8,277 bases of DNA from Minisyncoccota bacterium (GTDB lineage: Bacteria; Patescibacteriota; Minisyncoccia; Phycocordibacterales; UBA2100): NCBI GenBank assembly GCA_020058565.1, contig JAGVDT010000091.1, forward strand, positions 1-8,277, given 5' to 3'. The notes beneath the pieces are model-generated. The model ran no database searches and had not been told where the DNA came from. It was given only the letters and a program-made list of their open reading frames with translations. Position numbers and translations under genes: made by a program. How positions within the stretch are numbered: the first letter of the stretch is position 1; every line of letters starts with the position of its first letter. Below are positions 5,446-8,277 of this stretch, one piece after another.

Positions 5446-5898
5446 CTACTCAAACTGAATACTGGCGGGTGGGGTGAATTTGCCGAAATCGACAAATACC
5501 CATGGGTAGCAAAACCAATCTTTGTTAGGGTTGTTGCCGATCAATTCGCTGTATGAAATTGGCTCCGTTTTTATATCGCCAAACTGCGAGTCACCGCGCC
5601 AAACGTACGCCGTGCCGGCGGGCTTTACTATCTGGTGTATCTGAAGCCGGTGGTCTTCGGTGCGAATTTCCGCGCCCAGATACACGTTGCCTTGCCAGAA
5701 ATACGCCTGTGCCGACTGGTCTTTACCCCCCACGCTGTCGCTGACGATAAAACAAGCCACAGGCAATATCGAGCGGCGTTCAAGATCGATATTTTTGCCC
5801 TCTGCAAAGCTCGATGCGTGGTTAAACCAAAATCCCAGCGCGACTCCGAAAAAAGCCACGGTCAGGAGAAATTTCCACACACCTGAGCCATCATCCAT
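5446..5898 (-). CDS. Membrane-anchored exported 150-aa protein, unknown function
   Basis: The protein starts MDDGSGVWKFLLTVAFFGVA. One hydrophobic segment at about residues 8-25 (WKFLLTVAFFGVALGFWF) acts as a signal anchor or uncleaved signal; no lipobox is present. The remaining ~120 residues look extracytoplasmic and strand-rich, with aromatic residues (YFWQGNVYLGAE, YVWRGDSQFGD) and two cysteines (C49 in PVACFIV and one in DWFCYPWVF) that might pair. I recognise no domain. The start is followed closely enough by the anchor to be credible, but has no Shine-Dalgarno. A TAGAAT box lies 6 nt before the ATG, suggesting a leaderless mRNA. It lies between the two-TM gene upstream, from which it is cut off by a terminator, and the 124-aa gene downstream. 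Coding is supported by length and the plausible topology. Confidence 0.75.
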   Translation of the reverse strand: MDDGSGVWKFLLTVAFFGVALGFWFNHASSFAEGKNIDLERRSILPVACFIVSDSVGGKDQSAQAYFWQGNVYLGAEIRTEDHRLQIHQIVKPAGTAYVWRGDSQFGDIKTEPISYSELIGNNPNKDWFCYPWVFVDFGKFTPPASIQFE

Positions 5899-5904
5899 AT
5901 GAGA

Positions 5905-5910
5905 ATTCTA
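5905..5910 (-). promoter_or_regulatory. Candidate -10 box of the 150-aa gene (leaderless)
   Basis: TAGAAT on the minus strand (5 of 6 bases match TATAAT) ends 6 nt before the ATG at 5898. The T run of the upstream gene's terminator begins only 4 bp away. No clear -35 is seen. Confidence 0.5.
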
Positions 5911-5914
5911 ACAT

Positions 5915-5948
5915 CAAAAAAACTGAGGCGGCTAATCATAGCCGCCTC
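5915..5948 (-). terminator. Intrinsic terminator overlapping the stop of the two-TM gene
   Basis: GAGGCGGCT (5925-5933) pairs perfectly with AGCCGCCTC (5940-5948) around a 6-nt loop. On the minus strand AGTTTTTTTG follows. The TAG stop (5934-5932) of the upstream gene lies inside the hairpin. The T tract makes this one of the most convincing terminators in the window. Confidence 0.85.
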
Positions 5949-6189
5949 GTCCCTTGCCTTGTTCTCTTCTCAGCTCGAGATCGTTCATTGATCCTGTGCT
6001 CGGCTCCCGCCGCTTCGTCTTGATTCGTTGGAACGCAGTCAGAAATCCCAACACGCTCATGCCGAAAATCCACGGCCGCAGCGTGCGTGCAATGTTGTCT
6101 GGATGCTCGGGTGGTATAACGCACAAAAGCACCAAGACTATCGCAAAGAACCAAGGCCAGAAGTAGAAAGGTTGTTGGCGATTCTGCAT
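5932..6189 (-). CDS. Small two-TM membrane protein, unknown function
   Basis: The 85-aa product starts MQNRQQPFYFWPWFFAIVLV. Two hydrophobic segments at about residues 8-25 and 40-54 (WIFGMSVLGFLTAFQ) are joined by a short polar loop (PPEHPDNIARTLR). The C-terminal 30 residues are charged and Arg/Lys-rich (RIKTKRREPS), suggesting both ends are cytoplasmic. No family is recognised. The start at 6189 has GGAGG at 6201-6197, 7 nt upstream, which decides it over an overlapping 72-codon frame. A good promoter lies at 6219-6247 and a strong terminator ends the gene within its own stop codon, so it is a monocistron. Confidence 0.75.
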   Translation of the reverse strand: MQNRQQPFYFWPWFFAIVLVLLCVIPPEHPDNIARTLRPWIFGMSVLGFLTAFQRIKTKRREPSTGSMNDLELRREQGKGRGGYD

Positions 6190-6218
6190 CGCTTAGCCTC
6201 CATCTGCAAGGTCTCTAC

Positions 6219-6247
6219 AGTATACGTGCCTAGCGGCACCAAGGCAA
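6219..6247 (-). promoter_or_regulatory. Promoter of the 85-aa gene with inverted repeat in the spacer
   Basis: On the minus strand TTGCCT (6247-6242) and TATACT (6224-6219) are 17 bp apart, giving a short leader with the GGAGG ribosome site. GTGCC (6226-6230) and GGCAC (6234-6238) form an inverted repeat inside the spacer, a possible operator. The -35 box begins 1 nt after the TGA stop of the DUF1905 gene. Confidence 0.6.
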
Positions 6248-6248
6248 A

Positions 6249-6539
6249 TCAAATAAAGACGCAAGAAATCTTCACAACGTCGCCTGCTTCGATCCCTTCG
6301 TCGAAGCGAACGGATTTTTTGATTGCGAGGAGATATGGTCCTTCTTTGCTTGGAAAAAGGGAGGTGTCCCAAACACTCTTTCCGATCTTCGCGCGAACTT
6401 TTATAGAGCCGAATCCGCGCGTGCCTTTGCGCGGCATCTCGCGAAGCTTTGAAGACTGTTTATCATCTAAGTATGCAAAGTGCCATCCTCCGGAGCCGGG
6501 GTACAAGACTACTTTGGATGTGAAGGTGAGACGTTTCAA
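6249..6539 (-). CDS. DUF1905 domain protein
   Basis: The whole 96-aa protein matches the layout I know for DUF1905 (PF08922), a small beta-barrel domain of unknown biochemical role. It has an opening strand (MKRLTFTSKVVLYPG) with GGWHFAYL at 17-24, then RGFGSIKVRAKIGKSVWDTS at 41-60, the FPSKEGPYLLAIKKSVR segment at 62-78, and a closing GDVVKISCVF. The length is right for a single domain. The start is a TTG at 6539, the only start codon after an in-frame stop five codons upstream. It has no clear Shine-Dalgarno, yet the start fits the family's N-terminus. A consensus -10 lies about 85 bp upstream, implying a long leader. The domain call is from memory of the family's sequence pattern, not a search. 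Confidence 0.8.
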   Translation of the reverse strand: MKRLTFTSKVVLYPGSGGWHFAYLDDKQSSKLREMPRKGTRGFGSIKVRAKIGKSVWDTSLFPSKEGPYLLAIKKSVRFDEGIEAGDVVKISCVFI

Positions 6540-6622
6540 TGGGGCAGAGTTTTATGATCTATCACTAGACAAATGACCATTGAATAATTCATCTGAATCT
6601 GTTTGGGCTTCGTGATTATCGA

Positions 6623-6650
6623 ATTATACAAAGATGTCTCTGCCTTACAA
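6623..6650 (-). promoter_or_regulatory. Candidate promoter of the DUF1905 gene
   Basis: On the minus strand a perfect TATAAT (6628-6623) lies 16 bp after TTGTAA (6650-6645). The start would be near 6616, leaving a leader of about 77 nt before the TTG start codon. It is the only perfect TATAAT that I picked out as a promoter in the window. Confidence 0.55.
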
Positions 6651-6656
6651 ACAGAA

Positions 6657-6676
6657 CCCTCGTCATACGACGAGGG
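6657..6676. terminator. 8-bp GC-rich hairpin, possible terminator
   Basis: CCCTCGTC (6657-6664) and GACGAGGG (6669-6676) pair perfectly around ATAC. The plus side is followed by CTGGGTTTGAT and the minus side by TTCTGTTTGTAA, so T tracts are weak in both directions. It sits just upstream of the DUF1905 promoter and could shield it. Confidence 0.45.
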
Positions 6677-6985
6677 CTGGGTTTGATACTGCTGCCTGCC
6701 GAACGGATTAGATAGGCGAACAGTTTCAGAAGGTCGAAGATATGGATGATAATTGTATCCTGCAAACTTTCCTGGGTGGGAAAGAATTGATATAGAGACG
6801 TAGGCAAAGAGATTAAGTAAATGCCTAGTGTTTCTAGATCAGCGAGGAATACAATCGAGCGGTGAAGCTACGATATCCAATATTATTCGACAACTTCGAA
6901 TACTATTCATCCATCTGCCGAGGCAGGTGGGAAGTATCGGTTTCATCTATCAGTGCGGCTTCCGCTGAGGAAGTTCTGTAGACGA

Positions 6986-7012
6986 CAGAGTCCGCTTTGA
7001 AGGCGGACTCTG
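6986..7012. repeat. 10-bp perfect hairpin within the non-coding stretch
   Basis: CAGAGTCCGC (6986-6995) pairs with GCGGACTCTG (7003-7012). The plus side continues GTTTGGATTCTTTATTG, which is T-rich but interrupted. It is directly joined to a second inverted repeat, GGTTTGGAT (7012-7020) with ATCCAAACC (7040-7048). It could be a terminator or part of a structured RNA. Confidence 0.45.
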
Positions 7013-7036
7013 GTTTGGATTCTTTATTGTTGGAAA

Positions 7037-7073
7037 GTCATCCAAACCGCAGCTCGCCTTCGCTTCGCATGAC
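7037..7073. repeat. REP-like palindromic unit (tentative)
   Basis: GTCAT (7037-7041) and ATGAC (7069-7073) bracket a segment that on the minus strand contains GCGAAGCGAAGGCGAGC. This recalls the common intergenic bacterial repeat beginning GTCATTGCGAGCGAAGCGAAG. Only one copy is seen in the window, so repetition in the genome is not shown. Confidence 0.3.
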
Positions 7074-7160
7074 AATGAGAAAGAATGCTGCGGTAGTCGC
7101 TACACGTGAGTTCATAATCCCTGTGTATCACATCGTGATTTATTGGCAATAGCATTTATC

Positions 7161-7196
7161 CACAAAAGCCAAGCCCGCACTTTCTCAGTGCGGGCT
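7161..7196 (-). terminator. Terminator of the 112-122-aa gene
   Basis: AGCCCGCACT (7172-7181) pairs perfectly with AGTGCGGGCT (7187-7196) around TTCTC. On the minus strand it starts 14 nt after the stop at 7211 and is followed by TGGCTTTTGTG, an interrupted T tract. Confidence 0.6.
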
Positions 7197-7210
7197 GGGG
7201 TCTCCGAAGA

Positions 7211-7549
7211 TCATGGCCTGACGCCCTTGACGCCTAGCCGCTTCGCAATTCGAAGGGCTTCGTCGTAGCAACCCTGCGCTGCGTCGAGGAGATCAGTGCC
7301 ACCACTATATTCTATGCACGTGAATCCGTTTTCCATTTCTGCTATGAGGCTGTCGACATCTCGTCTCTCCTCTGGCAAAACGCCGCCTTGCCGGGCTTTT
7401 TGACCCAGCCAGTCTCGGAAATACATTCCGAGCTCGTGCAGTTTATTTCTTAGCTCTCTTCCACTATACACGGACTCTTCCTCGCCTAGGCCGACCTCGA
7501 CATACGATTTCACAATTGCGCATCCTGCGCAATGTCTAATCTTGCGCAT
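7211..7549 (-). CDS. Hypothetical 112-aa protein with a CxxC motif
   Basis: From the ATG at 7549 the protein is 112 aa and starts MRKIRHCAGCAIVKSYVEVG. A GTG at 7579 would give 122 aa; neither start has a Shine-Dalgarno, so the start is uncertain. The CxxC at residues 7-10 (CAGC) is unpaired with a second CxxC, so a zinc ribbon is not obvious. The middle has an amphipathic, charged helix region (SGRELRNKLHELGMYFRDWLGQKARQ). The last part includes GGTDLLDAAQGCYDEALRIAKRLG, probably a long helix. No membrane segment and no recognised family. It is divergent from the RlmB-like gene, with 66 bp between the ATGs (36 bp if the GTG is used), and is followed by a terminator. Coding is probable from length, composition and the terminator. 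Confidence 0.65.
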   Translation of the reverse strand: MRKIRHCAGCAIVKSYVEVGLGEEESVYSGRELRNKLHELGMYFRDWLGQKARQGGVLPEERRDVDSLIAEMENGFTCIEYSGGTDLLDAAQGCYDEALRIAKRLGVKGVRP

Positions 7550-7578
7550 ATTCGAGCTGCGTGGGCTTATGTGGTACA

Positions 7579-7614
7579 CTCAAGCCGCTCAAGCCACGCA
7601 TACGGCAAGCATAC
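7579..7614. repeat. Short tandem direct repeats in the divergent intergenic region
   Basis: CTCAAGCC occurs at 7579-7586 and 7588-7595 (9-bp period), and GCATAC at 7598-7603 and 7609-7614 (11-bp period, about one helical turn). They lie in the short space between the two divergent start codons, where a shared regulator could bind. No good promoter boxes could be placed here. Confidence 0.35.
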
Positions 7615-7615
7615 A

Positions 7616-8277
7616 ATGGCAGGTTCCATCATCTACGGCAGGCACGCAATAGCTTCACTTTTGGCCAATGCGCCTCAGCGGGTAGAGCATCTCTACTTGG
7701 CGCCTTCCGCTATGGCAGATTTGGAAGAAATAGCACGAGCTCGTGAGGTACGTATAGAGCCCATGACCCCGGGGCTACTGCATAAAGAGCTTGAGGGAGC
7801 AGTCCACCAAGGGGCTGTTGCGCGGGTAAATCTGCAGGGGATACTGCAGGACTACAATGCCTTCATAGCCGCTCAGCCGGCGACCTCGGCCACGGCACTC
7901 GTGATGCTCAACGAAGTTACCGATCCATACAACGTAGGCGCAATCATTCGCTCTGCGGCCGGATTTGGCGCATCGGGAGTACTGATTCCGAGTCACCACC
8001 AAGCGCCGATTACGGGCATTGTTGCCAAAGCTTCAGCAGGCACCGTTTTCACCATTCCGCTCATTGGGATAAATAATGAAAACCAAACCATTATGGACCT
8101 CAAGAAGCGCGGCTATTGGGTCTACGGCCTCGCCGGCGAGGGCGATCACGAGCTCACGAAAGAAAAGTTCGACGCACCTGCGGTCTTTGTCGTCGGCTCA
8201 GAAGGCGAGGGCCTCCGCCAAAAAACCCGCGAACACTGCGACATATTGCTCCGCATCCCCATGTCGTCGACGGTTGA
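7616..8277 (+). CDS. rlmB: SpoU/TrmH-family 23S rRNA 2'-O-methyltransferase, partial
   Basis: SpoU-family enzymes transfer a methyl group from S-adenosylmethionine to a ribose 2'-OH. RlmB acts on G2251 of 23S rRNA in E. coli. The visible 220 residues start MAGSIIYGRHAIASLLANAP, the substrate-binding domain typical of RlmB rather than of the tRNA enzyme TrmH. A linker is followed by the trefoil-knot catalytic domain from about residue 95. Motif 1 is NEVTDPYNVGAIIRSA (from N99, with the catalytic-type Arg), motif 2 is FVVGSEGEGL (191-200), and motif 3 begins IPMSSTV (214-220) at the window edge. Roughly 25-30 residues, including the rest of motif 3 and the last knot helix, lie beyond. The ATG at 7616 is chosen because family members begin there; no Shine-Dalgarno is visible. 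The exact nucleotide modified is inferred from the family. Confidence 0.92.
   Translation, partial: MAGSIIYGRHAIASLLANAPQRVEHLYLAPSAMADLEEIARAREVRIEPMTPGLLHKELEGAVHQGAVARVNLQGILQDYNAFIAAQPATSATALVMLNEVTDPYNVGAIIRSAAGFGASGVLIPSHHQAPITGIVAKASAGTVFTIPLIGINNENQTIMDLKKRGYWVYGLAGEGDHELTKEKFDAPAVFVVGSEGEGLRQKTREHCDILLRIPMSSTV

Larger units (their letters stand above)
6629..7210. other. Hairpin-rich stretch without a convincing gene
   Basis: No frame here looks coding. A 63-codon minus-strand frame (6616-6807, TTG start) runs through a hairpin and the promoter at 6623-6650. A 25-codon plus-strand frame (7075-7149) has no ribosome site. The stretch carries successive perfect or near-perfect stems: 6657-6676 (8 bp, loop ATAC), 6767-6784 (6 bp), 6801-6827 (6 bp, TAGGCA/TGCCTA), 6884-6902 (7 bp, TATTCGA/TCGAATA), 6911-6930 (9 bp, one G-T), 6986-7012 (10 bp), 7012-7048 (9 bp), 7046-7094 (8 bp) and 7172-7196 (10 bp). 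It resembles none of RNase P RNA, tmRNA, SRP RNA or 6S RNA closely enough to call. It may contain an unknown structured RNA or the decayed remains of genes and repeats. Confidence 0.5.

Noticed and set aside
6028..6576. 182-codon plus-strand frame
   Set aside because: It is antisense to the DUF1905 gene and part of the 85-aa gene; the DUF1905 match and the promoter and terminator signals on the minus strand make it a shadow.
6616..6807. 63-codon minus-strand frame with TTG start
   Set aside because: It crosses the 6657-6676 hairpin and the TATAAT promoter of the DUF1905 gene and has no ribosome site.
6964..6975. GAGGAAG segment resembling the RNase P RNA signature
   Set aside because: The rest of the conserved RNase P core does not follow, and no matching 3' signature is seen downstream.
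7127..7139. ATCAC-ATC-GTGAT inverted repeat as a CRP-like operator
   Set aside because: The half-site spacing does not fit CRP/FNR sites and no promoter is next to it.
7075..7152. 25-codon plus-strand frame (starts MRKNAAVVATREF) followed by a hairpin
   Set aside because: No Shine-Dalgarno, overlaps the REP-like and hairpin region, and is too short to judge; it remains only a remote small-protein possibility.
7672..7689. tRNA D-arm-like sequence GCCTCAGCGGGTAGAGCA
   Set aside because: It lies inside the rlmB-like coding frame, encodes conserved-looking protein, and has no acceptor stem, anticodon arm or T arm at the right distances.

Overview
The window looks like chromosomal DNA from a small-genome bacterium with roughly even base composition. 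The DnaG zinc-ribbon and TOPRIM sequence, the compact primary sigma factor with a strongly basic N-terminus, and the many short orphan genes fit a Candidatus Patescibacteria (Parcubacteria-like) lineage. That placement is inference from protein style and was not tested by a search.

Layout. The left edge (1-104) holds the 3' end of a plus-strand gene, followed by an intergenic region with a very strong 23-bp-stem terminator. Two minus-strand genes of unknown function follow: a 175-aa soluble protein and a 66-aa protein with two membrane segments. They probably share a transcript, and the second gene's Shine-Dalgarno lies in the loop of a GC-rich hairpin. A 55-bp divergent intergenic region separates them from the core block, dnaG (primase, 1215-2933) and rpoD (primary sigma factor, 3094-4344), with a 160-nt structured gap between these two. 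This is the classical macromolecular-synthesis pairing of replication priming and housekeeping transcription.

Between rpoD and the right-hand gene lies about 3.2 kb of accessory-looking DNA. It carries six short minus-strand genes, most with their own promoter and/or terminator: a 76-aa single-pass membrane protein, a 124-aa alpha/beta protein that may be a degenerate receiver-like domain, a 150-aa membrane-anchored exported protein, an 85-aa two-TM protein, a DUF1905 protein, and a 112-122-aa protein with a CxxC. Signals are packed tightly here: a terminator overlaps a stop codon, a -35 box abuts a stop codon, and inverted repeats sit within promoters. About 580 bp (6629-7210) has no convincing gene but is rich in hairpins. 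At the right edge, a SpoU/TrmH-family rRNA 2'-O-methyltransferase (RlmB-like) starts at 7616 and runs off the window.

Several genes have no Shine-Dalgarno and instead a TANNNT box 6-7 nt before the start codon, which suggests leaderless mRNAs; other genes have good Shine-Dalgarno sites. I see no rRNA, tRNA, CRISPR array, insertion sequence or transposase. No complete new defence or mobile system is visible. The most unexplained parts are the small-gene island and the hairpin-rich non-coding stretch.
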